DNA of 64,000 nucleotides from Pseudomonas wenzhouensis (GCF_021029445.1 NZ_CP072610.1:4278001-4342000); one strand, 5' to 3'. Positions 8,933-19,499 are shown, counted from the stretch's first letter. Numbers and translations: made by a program. Notes: generated by a model not told the origin, from the letters alone.

Positions 8933-10324
8933 GTGACAGACGCCTCCTCCCCCACACTGTTCCAACGCCTCTGGCTCAGCGAAACCATGCGCCTGCGTGA
9001 GGAACACGCCGGCCCACTGGAAGACGCCGAGGCCAATCGCCTGGCCCGCGCCGATGCGGCTGATCTGGCCGAGCGCATCCAGCAGCGCGCCCTGCTGCTG
9101 GCCCGTCGTGATGGCCAGTGGCAAGCCCTGCTGCACTGGCTGCAGGGCGCACGCCTGGCCGGTGTGCTGCTCGCCCTGCTGGCCCTGCTCAGCGGCTTCG
9201 GCCTGGCCCTGGCCGCACTCGGTGACGGCAGCCGCCCGATCAACGTGTTCTGGGCACTGGGTAGCCTGCTCGGGCTCAATCTGCTGATGCTGCTCGGCTG
9301 GCTGCTGGGCCTGCTGCTGACCCGTGACAACCCCGGCGCACTGGGTCGACTGTGGCTGTGGCTCAGCGAAAAACTGGCGCGTGATGCCAGCGCTGCGCAA
9401 CTGGCCCCGGCTCTGCTGCTGATGCTGCAACGCCAGCGTCTGACACGCTGGGGCCTGGGCCTGATGGTCAACGCTCTGTGGGCGCTGGCCATGCTCGCGG
9501 CGCTGGCCACCCTGCTATTGCTGCTCGCCACGCGCCGCTACGGCTTCGTCTGGGAAACCACCATCCTCGGCGGCGACACCTTCATCGCCCTGACTCAAGC
9601 CATTGGCGCCCTGCCCGCCCTGCTCGGCTTCAGCCTGCCGGATATCGACGTGATCCGCGCCAGCGGCGATGCCGCCATCGCCAGTGAAGCGGCCCGGCAA
9701 AGCTGGGCCGGCTGGCTGGTCGGCGTGGTGCTGGTCTACGGCTTGCTGCCGCGCCTGCTGCTGGCGCTGCTGTGCCTGTGGCGCTGGCAGTCGGGCAAAA
9801 ACAGACTGAAGCTGGATCTCGACCTGCCCGGCTACAGCCTGCTGCGTCAGCGCCTGCAGCCGGACAGCGAACGCCTCGGCATCTGCGACCTGGCGCCCGC
9901 CGCACTGCATCAGCCGCAAGGCGGCACCACGACCCAAGCCGGCAGCGGCGCCCTGCTGCTCGGCATCGAACTGGACGAACATCGCCCCTGGCCGCCGACT
10001 CCGTTACCCAAGAACGTGGCCGATGCCGGGGTGATCGACAGCCGTGAACAACGCCGGCAGTTGCTCGAACAACTGACCCGCTTTCCGCCCGAACGCCTGG
10101 CCATCGCCTGCGACCCGCGCCGCTCACCGGATCGCGGCACCTTGGCGCTGCTCGGTGAACTGGCGCGCTGCGCCTCCGCCACGCGCATCTGGCTGCTACC
10201 GCCCGCGCCCGGTGAAAGCCTGGACAGCGCCCGCCTGGCTGACTGGCACCAGGCAATCGCCAACCTGGGGCTGACCCATGGTGATACCGCGCCGCTGAAC
10301 TGGCTGGAGACAGGGCATGACTGA
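8933..10324 (+). CDS. DUF2868 membrane protein
   Basis: A 463-residue protein matching the DUF2868 type, found beside DUF3482 GTPases in pseudomonads. Visible features are a charged N-terminus (residues 1-65), then hydrophobic stretches suggesting about four membrane spans (GVLLALLALLSGFGLALAAL, LNLLMLLGWLLGLLL, ALWALAMLAALATLLLLLA, WLVGVVLVYGLLPRLLLALLC). A soluble C-terminal domain of ~150 residues carries GALLLGIELDE, DSREQRRQLLEQL and LAIACDPRRSPDRG. The start is GTG at 8933. No function is known. Spacing and co-orientation suggest it works with the GTPase that follows. Confidence 0.8.
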   Translation: MTDASSPTLFQRLWLSETMRLREEHAGPLEDAEANRLARADAADLAERIQQRALLLARRDGQWQALLHWLQGARLAGVLLALLALLSGFGLALAALGDGSRPINVFWALGSLLGLNLLMLLGWLLGLLLTRDNPGALGRLWLWLSEKLARDASAAQLAPALLLMLQRQRLTRWGLGLMVNALWALAMLAALATLLLLLATRRYGFVWETTILGGDTFIALTQAIGALPALLGFSLPDIDVIRASGDAAIASEAARQSWAGWLVGVVLVYGLLPRLLLALLCLWRWQSGKNRLKLDLDLPGYSLLRQRLQPDSERLGICDLAPAALHQPQGGTTTQAGSGALLLGIELDEHRPWPPTPLPKNVADAGVIDSREQRRQLLEQLTRFPPERLAIACDPRRSPDRGTLALLGELARCASATRIWLLPPAPGESLDSARLADWHQAIANLGLTHGDTAPLNWLETGHD

Positions 10325-10350
10325 CGCCTCCATTACCCTCTCCCCCGCCC

Positions 10351-10406
10351 CCTCTCCCGCAAGCGGGAGAGGAGCGCTGCAGCCCGTAGCCCGGATGCAA
10401 TCCGGG
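10351..10406. repeat. Two REP palindromes in the DUF2868-GTPase spacer
   Basis: A perfect 10-bp inverted repeat (CCTCTCCCGC at 10351-10360, GCGGGAGAGG at 10363-10372) is followed by CGTAGCCCGGATGCAATCCG from 10385. The second motif recurs at 23.87 and 54.91 kb, and the first resembles palindromes at 20.8 kb and inside the MITE at 63.8 kb. They fill most of the 105-base spacer between two probably co-transcribed genes. Confidence 0.7.
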
Positions 10407-10429
10407 AACACCATGTCGGGGTTTGCCCC

Positions 10430-11812
10430 ATGAACGCACCGCTGAAACTGGCCCTGGTCGGCCACACCAATGTCGGCAAGACCTCACTGCTGCGCACCCT
10501 GACCCGTGACGTGGAGTTCGGTGAGGTCTCACCGCGCGCCAGCACCACCCGCCATGTCGAGGGTGCGCGCCTGTCGGTGGATGGTCAGGCGCTGCTGGAG
10601 CTGTACGACACGCCAGGCCTGGAAGACGCCATCGCCCTGCTCGATTACCTGGAGCGCCTCGACCGCCCTGGCGAGCGCCTGGACGGACCGGCCCGTCTGA
10701 GCCGTTTTCTCGAAGGCAGCGAGGCGCGCCAGCGCTACGAACAGGAGGCCAAGGTGCTGCGCCAGCTGCTGGCCTCCGACGCCGGCCTGTACGTGATCGA
10801 TGTGCGCGAGCCGGTACTGGCCAAGTACCGCGACGAACTGGCCGTACTCAACATGTGTGGCCGACCGTTGCTGCCGGTGCTCAACTTCGTCGCCACTGCC
10901 GGCCATCGTGAAGGCGAGTGGCGCGAGGCACTGGCGCGCCTCGGCCTGCATGCCCTGGTTGCGTTCGACAGCGTGGCGCCCCCCGAAGATGGCGAGCGGC
11001 GCCTATACGAAAGCCTCGCCCTGCTGCTGGAGCGTTCGCGCCCACAGTTGCAGCGCCTGATCGAGGATCACGAAGCGCAGCGCCAGGCCCGTCGTCAGGC
11101 AGGCAACCGGCTGATCGCCGAACTGCTGATCGACTGCGCTGCCTGCCGCCGCAGCGTCGCCGCCCAGCCGGTGCTGGAACAGGGCGCCATTTCTGAGCTG
11201 CGCGATGCGATTCGCCAACGCGAGCAGCGCTGCGTCGAGGCCCTATTGCGCCTGTATGCCTTCCGCAGCAGCGATGCCAAGGCGGCCGATCTACCCTTGC
11301 TCGACGGCCGCTGGGGCGACGACCTGTTCAACCCGGAAACGCTGAAGCAGCTCGGCATCAAGGTCGGTGGCGGCATGGCGGCCGGCGCCGCCACGGGCGT
11401 CGGCGTCGACCTGCTGGTCGGCGGCATCACCCTGGGCGCTGCCGCAGCGCTGGGTGCGGTGATCGGCGGCAGTGCACAGACCCTGCGCAACTACGGGGAA
11501 CGACTGAAGGGAAAACTCAAGGGCCAGCGCGAGCTGACCGTCGACGATGCTGTACTGCGCCTGCTCGCCCTGCGTCAGCAGCAACTGCTGGCTGCACTGA
11601 ACGTACGTGGACACGCCGCGATGGACGCCATCACCCTCAACGCACCTCAGGAAACCCTGTGGCGCCAGGGCAAGCTACCGGCGCCACTTAACGTGGCACG
11701 GGCGCATCCCGAATGGTCATCACTCAACCCCGGCGCGCGCCTGGAAGAGGCCGAGCGCGCTGAACAGGTAGAGCGTTTGTGCAGTGAAATCGCCATGCAA
11801 GCGGTGGGCTGA
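10430..11812 (+). CDS. Era-like GTPase with DUF3482 domain
   Basis: A 460-residue TRAFAC-class GTPase. The G1 loop is GHTNVGKTS (residues 10-18), switch II DTPG is near residue 60, and the usual NKxD G4 motif is not obvious (LNFVATAG stands at that place). A helical middle region follows. Residues ~312-352 form a striking glycine/alanine-rich hydrophobic stretch (GGGMAAGAATGVGVDLLVGG and onward) that could insert in a membrane. This is the DUF3482 architecture. The partner is probably the preceding DUF2868 membrane protein; cellular role unknown. The stop codon TGA (11810-11812) lies inside a REP palindrome, which supplies the last residues (AVG). Confidence 0.82.
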   Translation: MNAPLKLALVGHTNVGKTSLLRTLTRDVEFGEVSPRASTTRHVEGARLSVDGQALLELYDTPGLEDAIALLDYLERLDRPGERLDGPARLSRFLEGSEARQRYEQEAKVLRQLLASDAGLYVIDVREPVLAKYRDELAVLNMCGRPLLPVLNFVATAGHREGEWREALARLGLHALVAFDSVAPPEDGERRLYESLALLLERSRPQLQRLIEDHEAQRQARRQAGNRLIAELLIDCAACRRSVAAQPVLEQGAISELRDAIRQREQRCVEALLRLYAFRSSDAKAADLPLLDGRWGDDLFNPETLKQLGIKVGGGMAAGAATGVGVDLLVGGITLGAAAALGAVIGGSAQTLRNYGERLKGKLKGQRELTVDDAVLRLLALRQQQLLAALNVRGHAAMDAITLNAPQETLWRQGKLPAPLNVARAHPEWSSLNPGARLEEAERAEQVERLCSEIAMQAVG

Positions 11813-11864
11813 AGCCCACCCTACAGCCAGTACCGAAACCTCGTAGGGTGGGCTTTAGCCCACC
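11803..11864. repeat. Inverted REP pair between GTPase and RAYT genes
   Basis: GTGGGCTGAAGCCCACCCTA (from 11804) and an inverted relative beginning GTAGGGTGGGCTTTAGCCCA (from 11843) face each other across ~18 bases. This is the unoccupied form of the site hit by the IS110 copy at 12.48 kb: each copy contains the string CCCACCCTAC. Confidence 0.85.
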
Positions 11865-11887
11865 ACCTCACCGCCCACACCTCCCCG

Positions 11888-12415
11888 CTACTCCCCAAAC
11901 TCCCCATCGTCACCGCCCCGCCCACCCCAATCTGCCGACAGGAGCCCGCGCGCGACATAACGATGGAAGCTCGAATAAGGCCAGTCGCCAACCTGAGTCA
12001 CTAGGCCGTGCTTTACCGGGTTGAAATGGATGTAATCGACATGCCTCGCGAGATCATCCTCATCACGGATGCGGTGCTCCCAGAAGCGTCTCTGCCAGAT
12101 GCCTTTCTCACGTCTTCTGGATTTGCTGGCGGTGACGGTAGCCATGGCAGGTAGCGCACGCGAGAACTGGCTTTTGATCAATGCCCAACGTAGGGAATAG
12201 TCGTGATCATCCTCAGGCAGCTCCCATACGGCATGCAGATGATCGGGCAAGACGCAGATGGCGATGGTCTTGAACGGCATGCGCTTGTTGGCCTCGACGT
12301 AGACCTGGCGCAGTAGCGCGATTTCCTTCACCAGTATGCGGGAACGACGATCAGCGAGAGTGACCGTGAAGAAGTAGGTTGCACCGGCAATCCGTTCGCG
12401 GCGGTAGTTGGGCAT
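11888..12415 (-). CDS. REP-associated tyrosine transposase (RAYT)
   Basis: A 175-residue IS200-like Y1 transposase of the RAYT type, single-strand endonucleases thought to maintain or spread REP palindromes. Diagnostic motifs: YFFTVTLADR near the N-terminus, the HxH metal motif in LPDHLHAVW, IWQRRFWEHRI, and the C-terminal YIHFNPVKHGLV. ATG 12415 (MPNYRRERIAGATYF) has AGGA about 6 bases upstream and is preferred over a reading from 12550, which runs into IS110 sequence. The gene is flanked by REPs on both sides (11804-11864 and 12460-12479), the usual RAYT setting. Confidence 0.92.
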   Translation of the reverse strand: MPNYRRERIAGATYFFTVTLADRRSRILVKEIALLRQVYVEANKRMPFKTIAICVLPDHLHAVWELPEDDHDYSLRWALIKSQFSRALPAMATVTASKSRRREKGIWQRRFWEHRIRDEDDLARHVDYIHFNPVKHGLVTQVGDWPYSSFHRYVARGLLSADWGGRGGDDGEFGE

Positions 12416-12459
12416 GGGCAATCCTTTGTCCATTGGGAATGATGCGGAGCGGTGTTTGC

Positions 12460-12479
12460 GGTGGGCTGAAGCCCACCCT
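12460..12479. repeat. REP split by IS110 copy 1
   Basis: GTGGGCTGAAGCCCACCCT, the same palindrome as at 11804, is interrupted right after CCCACC-CT by the IS110 element. The expected AC of CCCACCCTAC reappears at 13654-13655, just beyond the element. Confidence 0.85.
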
Positions 12480-12484
12480 TGTAT

Positions 12485-13645
<1,161 letters not shown>

Positions 13646-13708
13646 CAGTATCTACATCCTAGTAGAACTTACAGACCGTTGGGTGGGCCGGGCGGCGATC
13701 CACTTCAT

Positions 13709-13734
13709 ACCGTAGGGTGGGCTTTAGCCCAACA
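13709..13734. repeat. Solo REP-like palindrome
   Basis: CGTAGGGTGGGCTTTAGCCC is an inverted copy of the REP at 11804. It contains GTAGGGTGGG, the complement of the IS110 target, and is unoccupied. Confidence 0.65.
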
Positions 13735-13753
13735 GAGCCCACGCATTTCCATC

Positions 13754-14548
13754 TCAGACGGCCACCGGCGCCTTGATATGCGGATGCGCCTCGTAGCCGA
13801 GCAGCTCGAAGTCCTCGAATTTGAAGGCCAGCAAATCCTTGACCTCGGGGTTGAGCTTCATGGTCGGCAGCGGCAGTGGCTGGCGGGTCAGTTGCAGGTC
13901 GGTCTGCTCGATATGGTTGGCGTACAGGTGACAGTCGCCGCCGGTCCAGATGAACTCGCCCGGCTGCAGGTTGCACACCTGCGCCACCATCAGCGTCAGC
14001 AGCGCGTAGCTGGCGATGTTGAAGGGCACGCCAAGGAAGATGTCCGCCGAACGCTGATAGAGCTGGCAACTGAGCTTGCCGTCCGCCACATAGAACTGGA
14101 ACAGCGCGTGGCACGGCGGCAGGGCCATCTGCTCGACCAGCGCCGGGTTCCAGGCCGAGACGATCAGGCGGCGCGAATCCGGATTCTTCCTGATCATCTC
14201 GATCAGCTTGGCGATCTGGTCGATGGACTCGCCGTTGGGCGCGGGCCAACTGCGCCACTGGTAGCCGTACACCGGGCCGAGGTCACCGTTCTCGTCGGCC
14301 CATTCATCCCAGATGCTGACACCGTTGTCCTTGAGGTACTTGATGTTGGTGTCACCCTGCAGAAACCACAGCAGCTCGTGGATGATCGAACGCAGGTGGC
14401 ACTTCTTGGTGGTGACGAGTGGGAAGCCGTCGGCCAGGTCGAAGCGCATCTGGTAGCCGAACACGCTGTAAGTGCCGGTACCGGTACGGTCTTCCTTAAA
14501 GGTGCCGTGCTCGCGCACGTGGCGCATCAGGTCGAGATACTGTTTCAT
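13754..14548 (-). CDS. thyA: Thymidylate synthase
   Basis: Methylates dUMP to dTMP using methylenetetrahydrofolate. The length of 264 residues equals the E. coli enzyme. Visible signatures are the N-terminal [18 protein letters not shown], the catalytic cysteine in [13 protein letters not shown] (near residue 146), [20 protein letters not shown] and the C-terminal PHPPIK-type [10 protein letters not shown]. The ATG overlaps the lgt stop by one base (TGATG), so translation is coupled to lgt, and the TSUP gene is probably in the same transcript. Confidence 0.97.
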   Translation of the reverse strand: MKQYLDLMRHVREHGTFKEDRTGTGTYSVFGYQMRFDLADGFPLVTTKKCHLRSIIHELLWFLQGDTNIKYLKDNGVSIWDEWADENGDLGPVYGYQWRSWPAPNGESIDQIAKLIEMIRKNPDSRRLIVSAWNPALVEQMALPPCHALFQFYVADGKLSCQLYQRSADIFLGVPFNIASYALLTLMVAQVCNLQPGEFIWTGGDCHLYANHIEQTDLQLTRQPLPLPTMKLNPEVKDLLAFKFEDFELLGYEAHPHIKAPVAV

Positions 14549-15348
14549 CAGGCGGCTCCTTGAACGGGCTGGCGCTTGTAGGCGTAGGCGATCAGGCCGA
14601 TGCCACCGAGGATCATCGGCAGGCAGAGAACCTGCCCCATGGTCAGCCAGCCCCAGGCCAGGTAGCCCAGTTGGGCGTCCGGCACACGAACGAATTCGAC
14701 GATGAAGCGGAACACCCCGTAGCAGGCGGCGAACATGCCGGATACCGCCATGGTCGGACGTGGTTTACGCGAATAGAACCAGAGGATGGTGAACAGCGCC
14801 ACGCCTTCCAGGGCGAACTGGTACAGCTGCGACGGATGGCGCGCCAGTTGCTCGGGGTCGGTGGGGAAGACCATCGCCCAGGGCACGTCGGTGGCCTTAC
14901 CCCACAGCTCGGCGTTGATGAAGTTGCCGATGCGCCCGGCGCCCAGGCCAATCGGCACCAGTGGCGCGATGAAGTCCATCAGCTCGAAGAAGCGCTTGCC
15001 GTTGCGCTTGCCGAACCACCAGGTCGCCAGCATCACCCCGATCAGGCCGCCGTGGAAGGACATACCGCCTTCCCATACCCGCAGGATCTTTGCCGGTTCG
15101 GCGATATAGGCAGCAAAATCATAGAAGAACACGTAGCCCAGACGGCCGCCGAGAATCACCCCCATGGCTACCCAGAACACCAGATCGGACAGTTTGTCCT
15201 TGCTCCAGGTCGCATCGAAACGCTCCAGCCGGCGCGAGGCCAGCCACCAGGCGCCACCAATACCGACCAGGTACATCAGGCCGTACCAGTGGATTTTCAG
15301 GGGACCAAGGGCGATGGCCACCGGGTCGATCTGCGGATAAGGCAGCAT
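14548..15348 (-). CDS. lgt: Prolipoprotein diacylglyceryl transferase
   Basis: Transfers diacylglycerol from phosphatidylglycerol to the lipobox cysteine of prolipoproteins in the inner membrane. The 266 residues contain about seven hydrophobic segments, the conserved histidine motif [13 protein letters not shown] and the family signature [17 protein letters not shown]. It lies 10 bases downstream of the TSUP gene and overlaps thyA, an arrangement conserved in pseudomonads (lgt-thyA). Confidence 0.97.
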   Translation of the reverse strand: MLPYPQIDPVAIALGPLKIHWYGLMYLVGIGGAWWLASRRLERFDATWSKDKLSDLVFWVAMGVILGGRLGYVFFYDFAAYIAEPAKILRVWEGGMSFHGGLIGVMLATWWFGKRNGKRFFELMDFIAPLVPIGLGAGRIGNFINAELWGKATDVPWAMVFPTDPEQLARHPSQLYQFALEGVALFTILWFYSRKPRPTMAVSGMFAACYGVFRFIVEFVRVPDAQLGYLAWGWLTMGQVLCLPMILGGIGLIAYAYKRQPVQGAA

Positions 15349-15358
15349 CCAGGACTCC

Positions 15359-16141
15359 TTAAATGAAAAAACTCAGGCCCACGCTCAGCAGCAGCAGGGC
15401 GAACAGACGCTTGAGCAACAGGGGCGACAGGCGATGAGCCAGGCGCGCACCCAAACGGGCAAAGAACATGCTGGTCACGGCGATGCCCAGCACCGCCGGG
15501 AGGTAGACGAAACCGACGCTCCATGGCGGCAGACTCGCATGCCCCCAGCCGGTAAACATGAAACTCAGCGTACCGGCAATGGCAATCGGCAAGCCACAGG
15601 CCGCCGAGGTCGCCACGGCCTGCTGCATCGGCACGCTGCGCCAGACCAAGAAGGGCACGGTCAACGAACCACCGCCAATGCCAAAAATCGCCGAGGCCCA
15701 GCCGATTACCCCGCCAGCCACGGTCAATGTGGGCTTGCCTGGGACACCACCGCTAGCCTTGGGTTTCAGATCCAGCGCCATCTGCACCGCCACGACGATG
15801 GCGAAAGTGCCGATGATCTTCTGCAGCAACGGCCCCTGGATCAATGACGCCGTCATCGCCCCCAACGCCGCACCGAGCAGAATGCCCAGACTCAACCAGC
15901 GAAACAGCGGCCAGCGTACCGCGCCATTACGATGGTGTTCGAGCAGCGAGTTGATCGAGGTAAAGACGATGGTCGCCAGAGACGTGCCCACGGCCATGTG
16001 CGTAAGGATTTCCGGCGCCATGCCCTGAGCGGTAAAACTCAGCACCAGCACCGGCACGATGATCAGACCGCCGCCCACGCCAAACAGACCGGCCAGCACA
16101 CCTGCTGCCGAGCCCAGAACCAGGTAGAGCAGCAGCTCCAT
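15359..16141 (-). CDS. TauE/SafE (TSUP) family permease
   Basis: A 260-residue membrane protein of the TSUP family, whose members move sulfite, sulfonates or organic acids; substrate here unknown. The TSUP hallmarks are a glycine-rich first helix ([20 protein letters not shown]) and its internal repeat ([20 protein letters not shown]). About eight membrane spans are likely. The start is at [10 protein letters not shown] (16141) with GGGGGTG upstream; a longer reading adds 18 non-hydrophobic residues. It is first in the TSUP-lgt-thyA cluster. Confidence 0.87.
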   Translation of the reverse strand: MELLLYLVLGSAAGVLAGLFGVGGGLIIVPVLVLSFTAQGMAPEILTHMAVGTSLATIVFTSINSLLEHHRNGAVRWPLFRWLSLGILLGAALGAMTASLIQGPLLQKIIGTFAIVVAVQMALDLKPKASGGVPGKPTLTVAGGVIGWASAIFGIGGGSLTVPFLVWRSVPMQQAVATSAACGLPIAIAGTLSFMFTGWGHASLPPWSVGFVYLPAVLGIAVTSMFFARLGARLAHRLSPLLLKRLFALLLLSVGLSFFI

Positions 16142-16268
16142 CGACACCCCCACAACGAAAGGCGCATGGTAGCGGAAATGCCCCCGCAACGGCACACGGG
16201 CCGACGCAATGGTTGCCGCCCCAGGCTCCGCTCGTTAGCCTGGAGATTCCGCCATAGGAGCAATGCGC

Positions 16269-17012
16269 ATGTGCCTGATCGTCTTCGCCTGGCAGCCGGA
16301 AAGCCCGACGGTGCTGCGCCTGGCGGCCAACCGCGACGAGTTCTACGCGCGCCCCAGCGCTGCACTGGGCGAATGGCCGGATGCCCCTGGTGTCTTCGGC
16401 GGCCGCGATCTGCAAGCCGGGGGTACCTGGCTCGGCGTTACCGCCGAAGGCCGCTTCGCCGCACTGACCAATATCCGCGACCCCAGGCTGAAAGCCGGCC
16501 CGCGCTCACGCGGCGCCCTGACGACCGAGTATCTGCTGGGCCAGGCGTCAGCGCCGGCCTATCTCGACAGGATCATGCGCGACGCCGCCGACTATGCTGG
16601 CTTCAACCTGCTGTTGGGCGACCGCCAGCAGCTCTGGCATTTCAACTCCCGGGAAGGGCGGCCTCGACAACTACGCAGCGGCATCTACGGCATGTCCAAC
16701 GCCAGCCTCGACACCCCCTGGCCGAAACTGCTGTACGCCAGAGAGGCGTTGCGCGAGCGCATCGAGGGTGTGGATGAGGACTTGCTCGAGCTGCTGAGCG
16801 ACAACCGCCAACCGGCCGATCACCTGCTGCCGGACACCGGCGTAGGGCTGGCGACGGAGCGCTTGTTGTCGAGCGTGTTCATCGCCAGCGCAACCTATGG
16901 CACCCGCGCCAGCACGGTGTTGAACCTTGAGCAGAGTGGCGACTGGAATATCACCGAACGCAGTTTCGGCGCTCATGGCGCCGTACTCGGCGAGGTCGCG
17001 TTACGCCGGTAG
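16269..17012 (+). CDS. NRDE/TANGO2-family protein
   Basis: A 247-residue NRDE-domain protein (TANGO2 family), predicted Ntn-type hydrolase fold; no confirmed bacterial activity. Signatures: MCLIVFAWQP with Cys at position 2, the name-giving AANRDEFYARP, GGTWLGVTAEGRFAALTN and GTRASTVLNLE near the C-terminus. I chose the ATG at 16269 over 16263 because AGGAG is then 8 bases upstream and Cys2 becomes the mature N-terminal residue, as expected for an Ntn hydrolase. The gene is divergent from the TSUP gene. Confidence 0.87.
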   Translation: MCLIVFAWQPESPTVLRLAANRDEFYARPSAALGEWPDAPGVFGGRDLQAGGTWLGVTAEGRFAALTNIRDPRLKAGPRSRGALTTEYLLGQASAPAYLDRIMRDAADYAGFNLLLGDRQQLWHFNSREGRPRQLRSGIYGMSNASLDTPWPKLLYAREALRERIEGVDEDLLELLSDNRQPADHLLPDTGVGLATERLLSSVFIASATYGTRASTVLNLEQSGDWNITERSFGAHGAVLGEVALRR

Positions 17013-17045
17013 GGAAAAGGCGATGGCTGCTGGTGTGATCGGACG

Positions 17046-17116
17046 TGATCGCCGACAAGCCGGCGCCTACAGGTCTGGTTGCGGCGTTTATTCGGCATCG
17101 TAGGATGGGTAGAGCA
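17046..17116 (+). repeat. Intergenic repeat, copy A
   Basis: About 70 bases (GATCGCCGACAAGCCGGCGC at its left, CGTAGGATGGGTAGAGCA at its right) recur inverted at 46143-46212 with only a few differences. It continues into a palindromic CGAAACCCG / CGGGTTTCG part up to ~17168, related to sequences at 35.63 and 46.26 kb. Confidence 0.7.
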
Positions 17117-17201
17117 ACGCGAAACCCGTCAGCCGATCCCGGGTTTCGCTGGGCTCAACCCAGGCTACATGAGGGGCGCACCAGCATGCGCGCTAGGCGA
17201 A

Positions 17202-19481
17202 TCAGGCCTGAATATTCGACGCCGGGTTGATCACCCGGCCCAGCCCCAGGTTGCGCAGCGCCAGGTGCAGGGTGCTGTAGATCAGGTGCGGGTTGTCCAT
17301 GGTCATCACCTGGCCCAACAGTTCCTTGGCCTTGCTCTGGGTGATCTGGCGCAGCAGCCACTTCACCTTGGGCAGGTTGGTGGCGTTCATCGACAGCGAA
17401 TCGAAGCCCATGGCCAGCAACAACACGGCAGCAGCAGGGTCGCCGGCCATCTCGCCACAGATACTCACCGGTTTGCCTTCGAGGTGAGCGTCGTTGACCA
17501 CCTTCTGCAGGGCTTGCAGCACCGCCGGATGGAGGAAGTCGTAGAGGTCGGCCACACGCGGATTGTTGCGATCGACCGCCAGCAGGTACTGGGTCAGGTC
17601 GTTGGAGCCGACCGAAAGGAAGTCCACCTGCCGCGCCAGCTCACGGGTCTGGTACACCGCCGCCGGAATCTCGATCATCATGCCAATCGGTGGCAGCGGC
17701 ACGTCGATACCTTCATCGCGGACTTCGCCCCAGGCACGGTGAATCAGGTGCAAGGCTTCTTCCAGCTCCTGAATGCCGGAAATCATCGGCAGCAGGATGC
17801 GCAGATTGTTCAGCCCCTCGCTGGCCTTGAGCATGGCGCGGGTCTGTACCAGGAAGATTTCCGGGTGGTCGAGGGTGACGCGAATGCCGCGCCAGCCGAG
17901 AAAGGGGTTCTGCTCCTTGATCGGGAAGTAGGACAGCGCCTTGTCGCCACCGATGTCCAGGGTGCGCATGGTCACCGGTAGCGGATGGAAGGCCTGCAAT
18001 TGCTCGCGGTAAGTAGCGAGCTGTTCCTTCTCACTGGGAAAGCGTTCGTTGATCATGAACGGCACTTCGGTGCGGTACAGACCAACGCCCTCGGCGCCAC
18101 GCTGCTGAGCGCGTGCAACGTCGGCAAGCAGGCCAGTGTTGACCCACAGCGGCATGCGATGACCATCGAGCGTCTCGCAGGGCAGCGCGCGCAGCGCATC
18201 GAGCCCTTCGGTCAGCTGACGCTCCTCCTCGACCACCTCTGCATACTGCTTGCTCAGCAGTTCACTGGGGTTGGTGAAGACTTCGCCGTGGTAGCCATCG
18301 ACAATCAGTTTGATGCCGTCGATCTTCGAATACGGCAGATCGACCACGCCCATCACCGTGGGAATACCCATGGCGCGGGCGAAAATCGCCACGTGGGAGT
18401 TGCCAGAACCGGTCACCGAGATCAGACCGACCAGCTTGCCTTCCGGCACTTCGCCGAGCATCGCCGGCGACAGCTCCTCGCTGACCAGGATGGTGTTATC
18501 CGGGTAGACCAGCGTGGTTTTGCGTTCTTCCTGCAGGTAAGCAAGCAGGCGCCGACCGAGGTCGCGCACATCGGAGGCGCGCTCGCGCAGGTAAGCGTCA
18601 TCCATCAGCTCGAAACGATTGACGTGGTCGAGCACCACCTGGCGCAGGGCGCCCTGCGCCCACTGGCCGGTGCGGATGATCTTGCGCACCTCGTTACCCA
18701 GTGCGGCGTCCTCAAGCATCATCAGGTACACGTCGAACAGTGCGCGCTCTTCCTTGCGCAGTTGCGTGGCGAGCTTCTCGGACAGCTCCTGCATGTCCTC
18801 ACGCACCCAGCCCAGCGCCTTGTCGAACAGCTCCAGCTCAGCGGCGATGTCATCGACGCGGCGGTCTGGCACTACATTGAGATCGGCCGGGGGCAGCACC
18901 ACGACAGCGGTACCGACCGCTGCCCCCGGCGCACCCGGCACGCCGATGAACTTGGCCTCCTGTACGCCTTTGCCCTGGCGCCCCAGACCGCGAATCGAGC
19001 CGGTTGCCTCGGCATGGGCGATCACCCCGGCGAGCTGCGCGCTCATGGTGACCAGGAAGGCTTCTTCGCCTTCGTCGAATTGACGCCGCTCCTTCTGCTG
19101 CACGACGAGTACGCCCATCACGCGGCGGTGGTGGATGATCGGTGCACCGAGGAAGGAGGCGTAGCGCTCCTCGCCAGTCTCGGCGAAGTAGCGGTAGCGC
19201 GGGTGGCTGGCGGCGTCTTCGAGGTTCAGCGGCTCTTCACGGCTCCCCACCAGGCCGACCAGGCCTTCGCTGGGCGCCATGCTGACCTTGCCGATGGAGC
19301 GCTTGTTGAGGCCGTCGGTGGCCATCAACACGAAGCGGTTGGTTTCCGGGTCCAGCAGATAGACCGAGCAGACCTGGCTGCCCATCGCTTCTTTTACACG
19401 CTGCACAATGATCGACAGCGCCGCCTTGAGATCCTTGGCCGCGTTCACTTCCTGGACGATCTTGCGCAGCGTATTGAGCAT
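17202..19481 (-). CDS. ptsP: PEP-protein phosphotransferase of the nitrogen PTS (EI-Ntr)
   Basis: Takes phosphate from PEP and passes it to NPr in the regulatory nitrogen PTS. The 759 residues comprise an N-terminal GAF domain (~1-150, SQVCSVYLLDPETNRFVLMA), a linker, the enzyme I phosphohistidine domain with GSGNSHVAIFARAMGIPTV (active His about 363), and the PEP-binding TIM barrel with LYRTEVPFM, MRTLDIGGDK, SVGSNDLTQYLLAVDRN and the catalytic cysteine in SICGEMAGDP. It follows rppH by 18 bases, forming the conserved rppH-ptsP pair. Confidence 0.97.
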   Translation of the reverse strand: MLNTLRKIVQEVNAAKDLKAALSIIVQRVKEAMGSQVCSVYLLDPETNRFVLMATDGLNKRSIGKVSMAPSEGLVGLVGSREEPLNLEDAASHPRYRYFAETGEERYASFLGAPIIHHRRVMGVLVVQQKERRQFDEGEEAFLVTMSAQLAGVIAHAEATGSIRGLGRQGKGVQEAKFIGVPGAPGAAVGTAVVVLPPADLNVVPDRRVDDIAAELELFDKALGWVREDMQELSEKLATQLRKEERALFDVYLMMLEDAALGNEVRKIIRTGQWAQGALRQVVLDHVNRFELMDDAYLRERASDVRDLGRRLLAYLQEERKTTLVYPDNTILVSEELSPAMLGEVPEGKLVGLISVTGSGNSHVAIFARAMGIPTVMGVVDLPYSKIDGIKLIVDGYHGEVFTNPSELLSKQYAEVVEEERQLTEGLDALRALPCETLDGHRMPLWVNTGLLADVARAQQRGAEGVGLYRTEVPFMINERFPSEKEQLATYREQLQAFHPLPVTMRTLDIGGDKALSYFPIKEQNPFLGWRGIRVTLDHPEIFLVQTRAMLKASEGLNNLRILLPMISGIQELEEALHLIHRAWGEVRDEGIDVPLPPIGMMIEIPAAVYQTRELARQVDFLSVGSNDLTQYLLAVDRNNPRVADLYDFLHPAVLQALQKVVNDAHLEGKPVSICGEMAGDPAAAVLLLAMGFDSLSMNATNLPKVKWLLRQITQSKAKELLGQVMTMDNPHLIYSTLHLALRNLGLGRVINPASNIQA

Positions 19482-19499
19482 GCTCGATTGGAGTCCGTA

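Noticed and set aside
7751..9430. Long minus-strand open frame (559 codons) across glpQ and the DUF2868 gene
   Set aside because: It is antisense to genes with clear motifs and signal peptide, and its Q/G/A-rich translation shows no domain; typical high-GC shadow frame.
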